Counted from the first letter of the stretch, positions 46,550 through 55,034 are shown. The stretch is 64,000 nucleotides of DNA from Ancylomarina sp. 16SWW S1-10-2 (GCF_009669305.1 NZ_SADB01000010.1:1-64000), one strand, 5' to 3'. Made by a program: numbers and translations. Notes: generated by a model from the sequence alone, not told the origin.

Positions 46550-46834
46550 ATGAGTGAACAAACAGTTCAAATAGTAGATAATAGAAGTAATGGAATTGGA
46601 ACAGCAGGTTTTGTACTAGCTTTACTAACATTATTTCTAGGTTGGATTCCTTTTATAGGTTGGGTTATGTGGCTATTAGGACTTGTTTTTAGTGCTATGG
46701 GAATTTCTAAAGCTAAAAAAGTGAAAACAGGAATGGGATTATCAGTAGCAGGTCTTGTTATTAGCTTAATTGGAATTGTTGTCGTTTTTGTTGTAGCAGG
46801 TGCTCTATTAACAATCTTAGGTTTAGCTATGTAA
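46550..46834 (+). CDS. DUF4190-like small membrane protein
   Basis: 94 residues with two membrane helices (about 18-50 and 64-92) joined by a basic loop (GISKAKKVKTGMG). This fits the DUF4190 family of small two-helix proteins, found in most phyla and without a defined role. Start ATG 46550. It stands alone between terminators. Confidence 0.72.
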   Translation: MSEQTVQIVDNRSNGIGTAGFVLALLTLFLGWIPFIGWVMWLLGLVFSAMGISKAKKVKTGMGLSVAGLVISLIGIVVVFVVAGALLTILGLAM

Positions 46835-46903
46835 TATATATAATCTATTTTATTGAAAAATCCCGACGTGTTCTGCATGCCGGGCTTCCTTTTTAGAAAT
46901 GAA

Positions 46904-46943
46904 AAAGGGCTGATTCTATTCTCAGAATCAGCCCTTTGTTTTC
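46904..46943. terminator. bidirectional terminator between the DUF4190 and AsmA genes
   Basis: Perfect 14-bp stem AAAGGGCTGATTCT / AGAATCAGCCCTTT with a six-base loop. T-rich on both strands; it is 20 bases past the AsmA-gene stop. A weaker hairpin (CCCGACGTG/CATGCCGGG) precedes it at 46862-46884. Confidence 0.88.
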
Positions 46944-46956
46944 TTTTTTAAGAAGT

Positions 46957-49437
46957 CTAAAAGAAACCTTTTAATAAGTTTTTAGCTGCTTTTTCAAGTT
47001 CTTTTGTTCCTTTTTTCTTCAATTCTTTCATTGCTGCATCTTTGGCTTGCTTAATTGCCTTGCTTAAATCTAAGTTAACTTTAGGATCGTCAACTGTTCC
47101 CGTAATCTTAACAGAGACATCAAGTTTTTCAATGCTTTTGTTACCAGGTATTTTGTCAAGAAATTTAGTTACATCACTACCTAGTTCTTCTTTAGGAAGT
47201 TTCATATCCATTGTAAAATCTAGTTTACCATCAACTGATTGAGTACCATAGATTGTTGCTGGATGCCCTGCCAATTTTGTAGTAAAAGGTTTTACAATGA
47301 TATTACCGTTAGTGATAACAAAATCCATATCGAATTTTGAAACCGAAATACGTTTGTAGCTATCATTTTTAAGAGCCTTAGCCAGGGCAACAAAAGCTTT
47401 ACTATCCTTTATGATGATGCCTTGTGAGTGGAATGCTCCTTTTCCATTTAAAGTATTCATCACAGGATTCATTTCTTCGTTTAATTGAGCTTTTATTTCT
47501 AGATCAGAAGAAACTTTCCCTTCACAATTTAATGCCATAGGAATCATTTCTTTCACCATGGTCAATGATTCGTAAGTTGATTTGATGTCGAAATTATTAA
47601 CATCTAAACCAAAATCGAAATTAGGTTTTTTAATATCCTTGGTGCTATAAGAACCATTCATGGTCATTTGTCCTTTTAGCATATCCATTGAAAGGTTTGT
47701 TAGTTTAGCTACCGAATTTTTAACAACGATTAAGCCTTTCACATTTTCGATATCCATTTTATCAAATTTGATTTTTTGCATGTTTGCAACAAACTTGATA
47801 TCTAAATCTGCAGGAACAGGAACAACAGACATTGGAATGGTATCTGCACTTTCAACAGTCTCGGTTTCACTTTCGGTCATGAATTCGTTTAGGTCGAATA
47901 CCTTAGATGTCATATTGAAATTACCCTTAAGTGTTTTTCCTTTTAAGGCATAAGGAATGTAGTTTTCAAGTTTACCTTTAAGTTGAACATCCGATTTTCC
48001 AATAAGAGAATTGAATGAACTTAAGTTGATGAACTGTGGCGTAAAACTTAAAACAGAACTAATGATGCGAATACCCTGAGGGAAGTCAGGTGTGGTAAAT
48101 TCAAAGTTTTTAAGTTTAACATCACCCTTAGCCATAAATTTTTCATATTCTTCTTTTTCAATAGCAGATAAACGACCGTTGAAACTAATATCTGAAGTTA
48201 TGATACCTGCAATTTTAATGCTATCCATTGGAATGGCGTGGCGAATCTTGGCGAAGTCAATAACACCTTTACAAAGACCACTAATCTCAGGATCGCTCAT
48301 TGGTGTTTTTATGTGAATCTCAGCATCAATCGGGTTGTTGGCAACTTCTAGATGGAATGCATTCACATCGGCAACAAGAGCATCTAAATCGCCACCAGGG
48401 TGATTCACTTCAGCATCAATATTAATATTGTTGATGGTTTCTGGAAGCTCAGGATATTTGATATTGGCATCGGCTACTTTTAATTTGGCTCCAAAAGCAG
48501 GCATATGATCTTCTCTGTATTCTCCTTTAACAAAAGCATTCAGAACTAAATTGCCCGATGTCTCTAAACCTTTAATATCTTTCATAAAGGTCTCAGGAAT
48601 CATAGATAATAAGGATTTAAAATCAGTCTTTTTAGCATCTAGTTTGATGTCCATATCGTAGGCATCTTTCAGCATGGCAAAATTACCCGTCATACCAAAT
48701 TCCAAATCGTTTAGAGTTAACTTATTTTCTTTGAAGTTAAAAACCATATTCTCTAAATCGGCACCCAAAGCGGCTTCTAGACCTAGTTTAGCATTGTTAA
48801 GGTATTTGACACCTTCGTAATCTAAGGTGATACCTGTAGCCTTAGAATTAATGTTTAAATTGGTTTCTTTAGCTGAGAAATCTCCATTTAGGTTTAAATC
48901 CAGATCAGCAAGAACGAGGTTTGTTTTTAGAGTCGCATCGTGATATTCCAAAGCGAAATCTTCAACACGAACTTCTTCGAATATAATTTTGAAATCTGAA
49001 GCTTCAGAGCTTTCGTCCTCAGCGACCTCTTTCTCGGTTGTTGATTTAGAAATATCCCAGTTTGCTTTGCCAGATTCTAAGACGAGTGCATTTACCTTTG
49101 TTTTTGCTAAAACGATAGCCCCAACATTAAGCTGCTCGCCCGAAATTGCAGAACCTAAATCAATAGCTGTGTACAAACTACCTACATAGGCCAAAGTATC
49201 ATTCGAGAAATCACCTTTTCCTACAACCGATATGCCTTGAATTTCGACAAATAGTTTTGGGAAGTTTTTGAACATAGATAAGCTAACATCTGCAATTTCA
49301 ATTTTTGCATCAACTGCTTTGTCCATTTCTACTTTTACACGATCCATAATTTGATCTTTGAAAAGGTAAGGAAGTAGAGCTAATAGCAGTATAAGAACTA
49401 TCATTACGCCACCAAAAATTTTAAGGAATTTCTTCAT
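46957..49437 (-). CDS. AsmA-family envelope protein
   Basis: 826 residues with an N-terminal membrane anchor (about 5-27: KIFGGVMIVLILLLALLPYLF) and a long periplasmic body of beta strands. AsmA hallmarks: ISVSLSM-like DVSLSMFKNFPKLFVEIQGISVVG near the start, and the C-terminal TLNGKGAFHSQGIIIKDSKAFVALAKALK, VKITGTVDDPKVNLDLS. AsmA/TamB-like proteins form a hydrophobic groove thought to move phospholipids between membranes. No operon partner; own terminator at 46904. Confidence 0.88.
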   Translation of the reverse strand: MKKFLKIFGGVMIVLILLLALLPYLFKDQIMDRVKVEMDKAVDAKIEIADVSLSMFKNFPKLFVEIQGISVVGKGDFSNDTLAYVGSLYTAIDLGSAISGEQLNVGAIVLAKTKVNALVLESGKANWDISKSTTEKEVAEDESSEASDFKIIFEEVRVEDFALEYHDATLKTNLVLADLDLNLNGDFSAKETNLNINSKATGITLDYEGVKYLNNAKLGLEAALGADLENMVFNFKENKLTLNDLEFGMTGNFAMLKDAYDMDIKLDAKKTDFKSLLSMIPETFMKDIKGLETSGNLVLNAFVKGEYREDHMPAFGAKLKVADANIKYPELPETINNINIDAEVNHPGGDLDALVADVNAFHLEVANNPIDAEIHIKTPMSDPEISGLCKGVIDFAKIRHAIPMDSIKIAGIITSDISFNGRLSAIEKEEYEKFMAKGDVKLKNFEFTTPDFPQGIRIISSVLSFTPQFINLSSFNSLIGKSDVQLKGKLENYIPYALKGKTLKGNFNMTSKVFDLNEFMTESETETVESADTIPMSVVPVPADLDIKFVANMQKIKFDKMDIENVKGLIVVKNSVAKLTNLSMDMLKGQMTMNGSYSTKDIKKPNFDFGLDVNNFDIKSTYESLTMVKEMIPMALNCEGKVSSDLEIKAQLNEEMNPVMNTLNGKGAFHSQGIIIKDSKAFVALAKALKNDSYKRISVSKFDMDFVITNGNIIVKPFTTKLAGHPATIYGTQSVDGKLDFTMDMKLPKEELGSDVTKFLDKIPGNKSIEKLDVSVKITGTVDDPKVNLDLSKAIKQAKDAAMKELKKKGTKELEKAAKNLLKGFF

Positions 49438-49670
49438 TTTAGTAATTTTATATTTACAAAGTTGACTTATTAATTGAGGTTTATGATTTAGATATTAAAA
49501 TTAGCCTTTTTTAGCTTTAGAACAATTCTGCAAGCAGATGTTTTAATAAAAATTAAGCTTAAAGGTGTAGATTTCGTTGGACTATAATTTTTTTTTGATT
49601 TGTATATTCTTTAGATTCAGCTTTCTATAGTGAATAAAGGGGTTTGTGTATAGTTTTGATGTAAAAATGC

Positions 49671-49702
49671 TTGCAGCATTAGAAAAAAAAACCTTATATT
49701 TG
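49671..49702 (+). promoter_or_regulatory. promoter of the tRNA-Arg(ACG) array
   Basis: TTG at 49671-49673, a 21-base spacer, TATATTTG at 49695-49702, then CATCGCA. This equals the promoter of the tRNA-Arg(TCT) pair at 53653-53684 in both boxes, spacing and the following seven bases. Confidence 0.85.
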
Positions 49703-49719
49703 CATCGCAATTAAGAAAA

Positions 49720-49793
49720 GGACGTGTAGCATAACTGGATAGTGCACCTCGTTACGGCCGAGGAGGTTGGGGGTTCGAATCCCTCCATGTTCA
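49720..49793 (+). tRNA. tRNA-Arg (anticodon ACG), copy 1
   Basis: 74-base cloverleaf. Acceptor GGACGTG / CATGTTC (two wobbles), D-stem GCAT/GTGC, anticodon stem CCTCG/CGAGG with loop TTACGGC (anticodon ACG), T-arm GGGGG-TTCGAAT-CCCTC, discriminator A. CCA is not encoded. The ACG anticodon, modified to ICG, reads CGU/CGC/CGA. Confidence 0.95.
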
Positions 49794-49795
49794 CA

Positions 49796-49927
49796 GAATG
49801 ATTGAATTTCCCACCAAGTAGGAGGGATGAGAACCTAAAGGGGTTCGTAATATATTCATGACGAACGAAGAGAGGAGTTAACATGTTCTCGATGAGCAAA
49901 GCGAAGAGTCATCCCTCCATGTTCACA
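49796..49927 (+). repeat. structured trailer element 1 ending in a second copy of the tRNA 3' end
   Basis: Runs from just after tRNA 1 to a 17-base exact copy of its 3' end (ATCCCTCCATGTTCACA at 49911-49927 and 49779-49795). Inside: GGAGGGATGA (49821-49830) complementary to TCATCCCTCC (49909-49918), hairpin GAACC/GGTTC, and GTTCGT/ACGAAC (49843-49866). Compared with elements 2 and 3 it has about 31 extra bases near 49878-49908. Confidence 0.8.
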
Positions 49928-50007
49928 ATAAGAGTTTATACAAATAACGATTTGTATATTATAGGTAATCAGAAAATAATTCAGAATTCTGATTCGAAAA
50001 ATTTAAT

Positions 50008-50081
50008 GGACGCGTAGCATAACTGGATAGTGCACCTCGTTACGGCCGAGGAGGTTGGGGGTTCGAATCCCTCCGTGTTCA
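50008..50081 (+). tRNA. tRNA-Arg (anticodon ACG), copy 2
   Basis: Identical to copy 1 except for one compensated acceptor-stem pair: GGACGCG / CGTGTTC in place of GGACGTG / CATGTTC. Anticodon loop TTACGGC. The unit-to-unit distance from copy 1 is 288 bases. Confidence 0.95.
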
Positions 50082-50184
50082 CTTAAAGATTGAATTTCCC
50101 ACCAAGAAGGAGGGATGAGAACCTAAAGGGGTTCGTAATATATTCATGACGAACGAAGAGAGGAGTCATTCCTCCGTGTTCACA
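50082..50184 (+). repeat. structured trailer element 2
   Basis: Same layout as element 1 without the 31-base insertion. GGAGGGATGA at 50109-50118 faces TCATTCCTCC at 50166-50175 (one G-T wobble). The 3'-end copy ATTCCTCCGTGTTCACA (50168-50184) has one change and follows the GTG version of its own tRNA, not the ATG version of unit 1. Confidence 0.8.
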
Positions 50185-50263
50185 ATAAAGGTTTATACAA
50201 ATAACGATTTGTATATTATAGGAATCAGGAAATAATTCAGAATTCTGATTCGAAAAACATAAT

Positions 50264-50337
50264 GGACGCGTAGCATAACTGGATAGTGCACCTCGTTACG
50301 GCCGAGGAGGTTGGGGGTTCGAATCCCTCCGTGTTCA
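50264..50337 (+). tRNA. tRNA-Arg (anticodon ACG), copy 3
   Basis: Same sequence as copy 2 through all 74 bases. 256 bases from copy 2. Anticodon loop TTACGGC. Confidence 0.95.
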
Positions 50338-50441
50338 CATATAGATTGAATATCCCACTAAGTAGAAGGGATGAGAACCTAAAAGGGGTTCGTAATATAT
50401 TCATGACGAACGAAGAGAGGAGTCATCCCTCCGTGTTCACA
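50338..50441 (+). repeat. structured trailer element 3
   Basis: GAAGGGATGA (50365-50374) faces TCATCCCTCC (50423-50432) with one mismatch; GTTCGT/ACGAAC is kept. Ends with a 17-base exact copy of the tRNA 3' end (50425-50441). Unlike units 1 and 2 it is not followed by the ATACAAAT/ATTTGTAT hairpin and the TCAGAATTCTGA palindrome. Confidence 0.78.
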
Positions 50442-50488
50442 ATAAAAACCTTTCCTAGATCAAGGGGCTTCCACCCTCTAGGTTAAAG

Positions 50489-50520
50489 AATCGCCTCCAT
50501 TTATTTGGTGGCGATTTTTT
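50489..50520 (+). terminator. terminator of the tRNA-Arg(ACG) array
   Basis: AATCGCCTCCA / TGGTGGCGATT (one mismatch) with a six-base loop, ending in six T. It closes a transcript of about 800 bases from the promoter at 49671. Confidence 0.85.
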
Positions 50521-51059
50521 GTTTATATATACTTCCCATTTTTATAGTAAATTTTTTAAATAAGTTGAGGCTGAGGTCAAATTGAAAAGTTGGAGGATGA
50601 TAAAAATAATTGAATCCTTATTGACTTAAATTTGGTATCATGTTTTCAGCAAAAGATTCCTACAAGCTCTATCTTCAAGTAATTTACAATAGGAGCTGTT
50701 TTCTTAATTTGATTTTACTCAAGTTTTCTTAAGATTAGATTGATCTGCACAATCAAAATAAATTAATATACATCCTTCTCTATAATTAGAGGAGAATTTT
50801 TTAGAATTTAATCCATAAAAAAAGGAGAATAAAACATCTGTTTATTCTCCTTTGTGATTTATTTAGTATCATAACTTAAGTAATTAAACTAGCTTGTTTG
50901 TTGAGGTACTGTGTGTTTGATAAATTAAAAGATTCATTAAATATCGTTATTTTGAAATTAGGCTTAAACCATAACCCTTACATCGATTAGATTGTTTTTT
51001 TAATTTAATTTTTATTACTTGATATTTCTCAACAATAAACTTTCATCTATAATTATGAC
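50521..51059. other. 539-base intergenic region between the tRNA array and the HNH gene
   Basis: No gene seen. It contains the terminator of the minus-strand ATPase/HNH pair at 50814-50853. The rest is AT-rich and featureless to my reading. Confidence 0.5.
50814..50853 (-). terminator. terminator of the PtuA/PtuB-like operon
   Basis: Perfect 13-bp stem AAAGGAGAATAAA / TTTATTCTCCTTT, seven-base loop, with a run of T on the minus strand. It lies about 205 bases past the HNH gene stop. Confidence 0.7.
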
Positions 51060-51713
51060 TTATAGTCTAATAAAATATTCTCTTAATTTATTTATCACAG
51101 ACATCTCTTTTGTAAAGCTAGTTGTAGATTCAAACTCATGCATCATAGTTATTAATTCGGATTTTTCTAGTAATGATGTCTCTATTCCATATTTGTGTGC
51201 CTTACGATTTAATTCACATGTCATAATCGTAAAACTACCTTTTTTAGATCTATCAATATATATATCACCACACTTTAAAATATGTTCATCATAATTATCG
51301 AAATGAGGATGTACAATCTTAAAAGAATTTGAAGAGCTTGGATAATTTGTATACTCTTTTACTCTACTTAAAGGATTTGTTTCTTCTTCTTCAACTTCTT
51401 GATTTCTCTTAATTTCATTACAATCACAACATATAACACATAAATTTTTAGGTTTAAACATAAAACCTCGCGCTATTGATTTTGGTACTATATGTTCAAT
51501 ATTTGCATTGTATACTGAACGAATTGAAATATCTTTCCTACAATAGGGACAAATTCCAGATTGATCCCGATAGTGATTTCTTATATGTTTTCTTATTGCT
51601 TGTAGATCTTCATCTCCCCAGTCTTTATAAGTGAATTGGGGATTATTCATCTTTCCTGATATTATTTTACTCTCCTTAGAATTAAAATGCACAGGAATGG
51701 TAATATCAGGCAT
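51060..51713 (-). CDS. HNH endonuclease, PtuB-like (Septu-type defence)
   Basis: 217 residues. The HNH/treble-clef core lies at 50-105: CPYC at 55-58, His74 in NIEHIVPKS, Asn90 in KNLCVICCDCNEIKRNQ with a second CxxC at 95-98. This is the arrangement of the retron/Septu-associated HNH nucleases (TIGR02646-like). It overlaps the ATPase gene by 8 bases (51706-51713), so the two are translated together. In Septu, PtuB cuts DNA under control of the PtuA ATPase when phage infects. Identification as PtuB-like rests on the gene pair and the HNH core; a restriction-type accessory nuclease is an alternative. Confidence 0.82.
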   Translation of the reverse strand: MPDITIPVHFNSKESKIISGKMNNPQFTYKDWGDEDLQAIRKHIRNHYRDQSGICPYCRKDISIRSVYNANIEHIVPKSIARGFMFKPKNLCVICCDCNEIKRNQEVEEEETNPLSRVKEYTNYPSSSNSFKIVHPHFDNYDEHILKCGDIYIDRSKKGSFTIMTCELNRKAHKYGIETSLLEKSELITMMHEFESTTSFTKEMSVINKLREYFIRL

Positions 51714-53055
51714 ATTTTCTTTTTAAATCAGTTAACAAATAAAATAAGTTTTTTAGGGGGTCATTATCTTCCATAAAACTTATTTGGGATTCTATAATTT
51801 TATAATTTGAGAGATCTTCTTGATCAAATACTTTTGTTTTGGCTATTTTAGCCATTATTGAAAAAACTAATCTATTTAAATACTCATTTTTATATCCAGG
51901 AGCATTAAAAATACTTGCTAATTGGAAATCTATAGAATGATTGATATATTCTTTTGCTGGTTTTAGTTCAGAATTATCCATTTTTAAAATAAAACAGTTA
52001 TCAGTATCAAGTCTAGAAATTAGCTGAGGAGAATGTGTTGCAATAATAAAATGGCAGTTTTTGTAACTACGAAATGTAGTCATTAGAAGAGTAATATATT
52101 TTTCTTGCCATGAAGGATGCAATGAAATTTCTGGCTCATCAATAAATATCAAGCTGTTATCTTGAATTTCACAAGCAATTCCCAAGAAAGTAGTGAAAAT
52201 ACATTGTTCACCTGAACTGGCTTCACTTATTCTAAATACATTTTGTGAATCTAATTTCTTTAATCCAACATTTCTTAGTTTTAACATGCCTGATTCAACT
52301 AAGAAACTGAAATCTTGATAATCAAATATATTATCTATGCCTAAAACAGAAATTGTTATTTCGTATTTTTTCTTTCTCCAATCATCGAAATTATTTAGAA
52401 TGTTAATGATCTTTTCTATTTTATGAACATCAATCTCATTATTTTCATTTCTAAAAAAACGATTATTAGATCGAGTTCTTAATTCGAATAGTTTTTCAAA
52501 TTCATATGGAATTTTCTTATTTGCAATTAACTCATCGAAACTTCGACGTGTTAATTGAACATCAAAACTTGCATGAATTCTATCAGAATAACCTAAGTAG
52601 TTTAACACATCAGAGATTTTAAAAAATTGGTTTTGTTTATAGTGAGCAATATTCATTAAAGAACCAATTATTTTAGACATAAATGCTAAACTAAAGTTGT
52701 GATGTCGTAAATCTCTTATACCTACATAGCAGTAGTTGTCTTGATTTAATTCTCTAGACTTATATAAATTTTGGAGTGGAAATTTGTCAAATGGACTTGT
52801 AGAAACTGCAATTATTTTAGCTGGTTTTTTTGTGCTTTTGATAACACCTTCTCCACATGATGCGAAACCTAATTCTTTTTGTTTAAGATAATAATTGTTA
52901 GATTCGTTTATATTATTTCTGATTAAATTTCCTAATAGTCTACTTTTACCTGTTCCATTTTTACCTACTAGTACAGTAAAAACATTCTCGTAATAATTTA
53001 CTGAATCATCTATGAATTTATAAATTTTGTTTCCCTTTTTGTATTCTTGAATCAT
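51706..53055 (-). CDS. ABC/SMC-type AAA ATPase, PtuA-like (Septu-type defence)
   Basis: 449 residues. Walker A GKNGTGKS (31-38), ABC-type signature SEASSGEQ (277-284), Walker B SLIFIDEPE (301-309, Asp307/Glu308), and H-loop ATHSPQ (His341). A helical insertion of about 200 residues separates Walker A from the signature, as in SMC-like/OLD-like defence ATPases. Followed directly by an HNH nuclease gene with an 8-base overlap. By analogy with Septu, it would form an oligomer that holds the nuclease in check. It is somewhat short for PtuA. Position between tRNA-Arg arrays fits an integrated defence cassette; no integrase is visible. Confidence 0.82.
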   Translation of the reverse strand: MIQEYKKGNKIYKFIDDSVNYYENVFTVLVGKNGTGKSRLLGNLIRNNINESNNYYLKQKELGFASCGEGVIKSTKKPAKIIAVSTSPFDKFPLQNLYKSRELNQDNYCYVGIRDLRHHNFSLAFMSKIIGSLMNIAHYKQNQFFKISDVLNYLGYSDRIHASFDVQLTRRSFDELIANKKIPYEFEKLFELRTRSNNRFFRNENNEIDVHKIEKIINILNNFDDWRKKKYEITISVLGIDNIFDYQDFSFLVESGMLKLRNVGLKKLDSQNVFRISEASSGEQCIFTTFLGIACEIQDNSLIFIDEPEISLHPSWQEKYITLLMTTFRSYKNCHFIIATHSPQLISRLDTDNCFILKMDNSELKPAKEYINHSIDFQLASIFNAPGYKNEYLNRLVFSIMAKIAKTKVFDQEDLSNYKIIESQISFMEDNDPLKNLFYLLTDLKRKYA

Positions 53056-53416
53056 TATAATTTGCTATTATTTTTTTGACTGCATAATACATTTAGCAGA
53101 AGTAAGATAATGTGTGATTTATTTAAAAACTCTTCTATTGTTGATAGTAATAAGTTTTTTTGTTAAATTTTAGATTTTATTTAAATAGACTATCTGTTTG
53201 GTTTCAATTCTTTAGGTGCAGCAGGCAGCATCAGGTTTTATTTTGAATAATTTAGTTTCTGCTTAATTATATAACAAGTAAATGTACATAATTAAAGTCT
53301 AAATAAATATGGAAACGAGTTAGAATTTAAACAGTATAAAAGTGAGTACTAAACTTGTTGATGCTTAACTCAATTTTGGATCAGTTTCAAAAGGAGGACG
53401 TGGAATTTTTAGGCAC
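53056..53416. other. 361-base region upstream of the ATPase gene
   Basis: No supported gene. It must hold the promoter of the ATPase/HNH pair, but no clear consensus box is seen. The stretch near 53211-53245 has a higher GC content than its surroundings and could be a remnant; I cannot name it. Confidence 0.4.
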
Positions 53417-53448
53417 AAAAAAAGACGATACTTTCGTATCGTCTTTTT
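53417..53448. terminator. terminator of the tRNA-Arg(TCT) pair
   Basis: GACGATAC / GTATCGTC, loop TTTC, with seven A on the left and five T on the right. It directly abuts the 3' end of the second tRNA, so it terminates the minus-strand tRNA transcript. Confidence 0.85.
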
Positions 53449-53449
53449 G

Positions 53450-53524
53450 TGATCCAGCCAGGGCTCGAACCTGGGACCTATAGCTTAGAAGGCTATTGCT
53501 CTAATCCAACTGAGCTACTGGACC
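53450..53524 (-). tRNA. tRNA-Arg (anticodon TCT), distal copy
   Basis: 75-base cloverleaf on the minus strand. Acceptor GGTCCAG / CTGGATC, anticodon stem ATAGC/GCTAT with loop CTTCTAA (anticodon TCT, reads AGA/AGG), T-arm CCAGG-TTCGAGC-CCTGG, discriminator A, no encoded CCA. Confidence 0.95.
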
Positions 53525-53557
53525 ATCCTTGTAATGTATTGTTGCAAAAAAATTAAG

Positions 53558-53632
53558 TGATCCAGCCAGGGCTCGAACCTGGGACCTATAGCTTAGAAGG
53601 CTATTGCTCTAATCCAACTGAGCTACTGGACC
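53558..53632 (-). tRNA. tRNA-Arg (anticodon TCT), proximal copy
   Basis: Identical to the copy at 53450-53524 over all 75 bases, separated from it by 33 bases. First gene of the pair after the promoter. Confidence 0.95.
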
Positions 53633-53652
53633 ATTTTTCTTTTAATGCGATG

Positions 53653-53684
53653 CAAATATAGGGATTAATTATTGTCTCACACAA
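53653..53684 (-). promoter_or_regulatory. promoter of the tRNA-Arg(TCT) pair
   Basis: On the minus strand TTG (53684-53682), a 21-base spacer, TATATTTG (53660-53653), then CATCGCA. Same boxes and spacing as the tRNA-Arg(ACG) promoter. Confidence 0.85.
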
Positions 53685-53858
53685 ATAATTTAGAGCTTTT
53701 TCTTAGGCTTTTTGGTGAGTTTGACTTAAATATCTAACTGTCAGAATATCTATTTTTATATTTTCATCTTTTTTTTTCAGATACATGCCTATTTCCGTCA
53801 AACCCTTTACTAAATTCGCATGTTTTAACCTTTTTCGAACACAAAAAAACAAATATTA

Positions 53859-55034
53859 ATGCTTAGAAGCTATTCTTCTAATATTCCCAAACTCTATATT
53901 ATTAAGTTGGCAAAGTGGTTTATGCTTACGATGCCTATTATTGTTCTTTTTTATCAAGAGAACGGACTTAGTATGCAGAATGTTTTAACTCTAAAAGCAT
54001 TTTATTCGGTTGCAGTTGTTATTATGGAGATTCCTTCGGGATATTTTGCTGATGTATGGGGTAGGAGGAAAACATTAATACTAGGTAGTATATTGGGATG
54101 TTTGGGTTTTGTTGTTTATAGCTTTAGTTCCGATTTTTATGGATTTTTATTGGCTGAGATTGTTTTGGGAATTGGATCAAGTTTTATTTCGGGAGCCGAT
54201 TCAGCTTTGCTTTACGATAGCTTGTTGCAGGACAAGAAGGAGGGTACTTATTTAAAGCAGGAGAGTAGAATGATGTCAGTTGGTAATTTTGCCGAAGCTC
54301 TGGCAGGTATTGCTGGCGGTAGTCTTGCCTTAATTAGTTTGCGAACACCTTTTATATTCCAAATTTTTATCGCCTTTATGGCTGTACCTGCATCTTTCTT
54401 GCTGTTGGAAGTTGAAAAGAAAAAGAATCAAACTAAAAATGGATTTGTACACGTTTTAAAGATCGTTCGATATGCCTTATGGGATAACTCAGAATTGCGA
54501 CTAAATATCTTGTATTCGTCTATAATTGGTTGTGCAACGCTCTCTTTGGCGTGGTTTGTTCAGCCCTATTTAAAACAGTTCGATATGGATGTAAGTCGAA
54601 TAGGTATTATCTGGACTTTGCTGAATTTGACGGTTGGTTTCACAGCTTTGTTTGCATATCGAATTGAAAGTCGTTTGGGAAAGATAGGAACCTCATTATT
54701 TATTTTAATTGGAGTTTCAAGTGGTTTTGTTTTTTCAGGTGTAACGACTACTCAGTTGGGCATAATTTGTCTATTCTGGTTCTATATTGTAAGAGGTATA
54801 GCGACACCTATTCTTAAGGATTATATCAATCGAATTACGAGTTCTGATATGCGGGCAACTGTTTTATCGCTACGGAACTTTATTATTCGTATTCTATTTG
54901 CCATTATTGCGCCTTTCTTGGGTTGGTATAGTGATCATTTTAGCATTGGAGAGGCCTTAATCTTTGCTGGTAGTATAATCTTCCTTTTGGGAGGTTTTAC
55001 GCTCTTCTTTCTCTTTAAAACAGAGAGAAAGTAA
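53859..55034 (+). CDS. MFS transporter
   Basis: 391 residues with about eleven or twelve membrane helices. The motif-A loop between helices 2 and 3 is GYFADVWGRRKT. The halves show the usual 6+6 layout with a cytoplasmic linker (VEKKKNQTKNGFVH) near residue 188. No substrate-specific motif is recognised; drug or small-molecule efflux is possible. ATG at 53859. It is convergent with yidC and shares a bidirectional terminator with it. Confidence 0.88.
   Translation: MLRSYSSNIPKLYIIKLAKWFMLTMPIIVLFYQENGLSMQNVLTLKAFYSVAVVIMEIPSGYFADVWGRRKTLILGSILGCLGFVVYSFSSDFYGFLLAEIVLGIGSSFISGADSALLYDSLLQDKKEGTYLKQESRMMSVGNFAEALAGIAGGSLALISLRTPFIFQIFIAFMAVPASFLLLEVEKKKNQTKNGFVHVLKIVRYALWDNSELRLNILYSSIIGCATLSLAWFVQPYLKQFDMDVSRIGIIWTLLNLTVGFTALFAYRIESRLGKIGTSLFILIGVSSGFVFSGVTTTQLGIICLFWFYIVRGIATPILKDYINRITSSDMRATVLSLRNFIIRILFAIIAPFLGWYSDHFSIGEALIFAGSIIFLLGGFTLFFLFKTERK

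Noticed and set aside
46567-46878. A 103-codon minus-strand frame opposite the DUF4190 gene
   Set aside because: Antisense shadow; the plus-strand frame has two clear membrane helices and a normal start.
49720-50441. Regular repeats suggesting a CRISPR array
   Set aside because: The repeat units are 256-288 bases and contain complete tRNAs; there are no short spacers or cas genes.
49711-50486. Short open frames on both strands across the tRNA-Arg array
   Set aside because: They are translations of tRNA genes and their trailers, a known annotation artefact.
51019-51294. A 91-codon plus-strand frame opposite the HNH gene
   Set aside because: Antisense shadow of a gene with clear HNH motifs.
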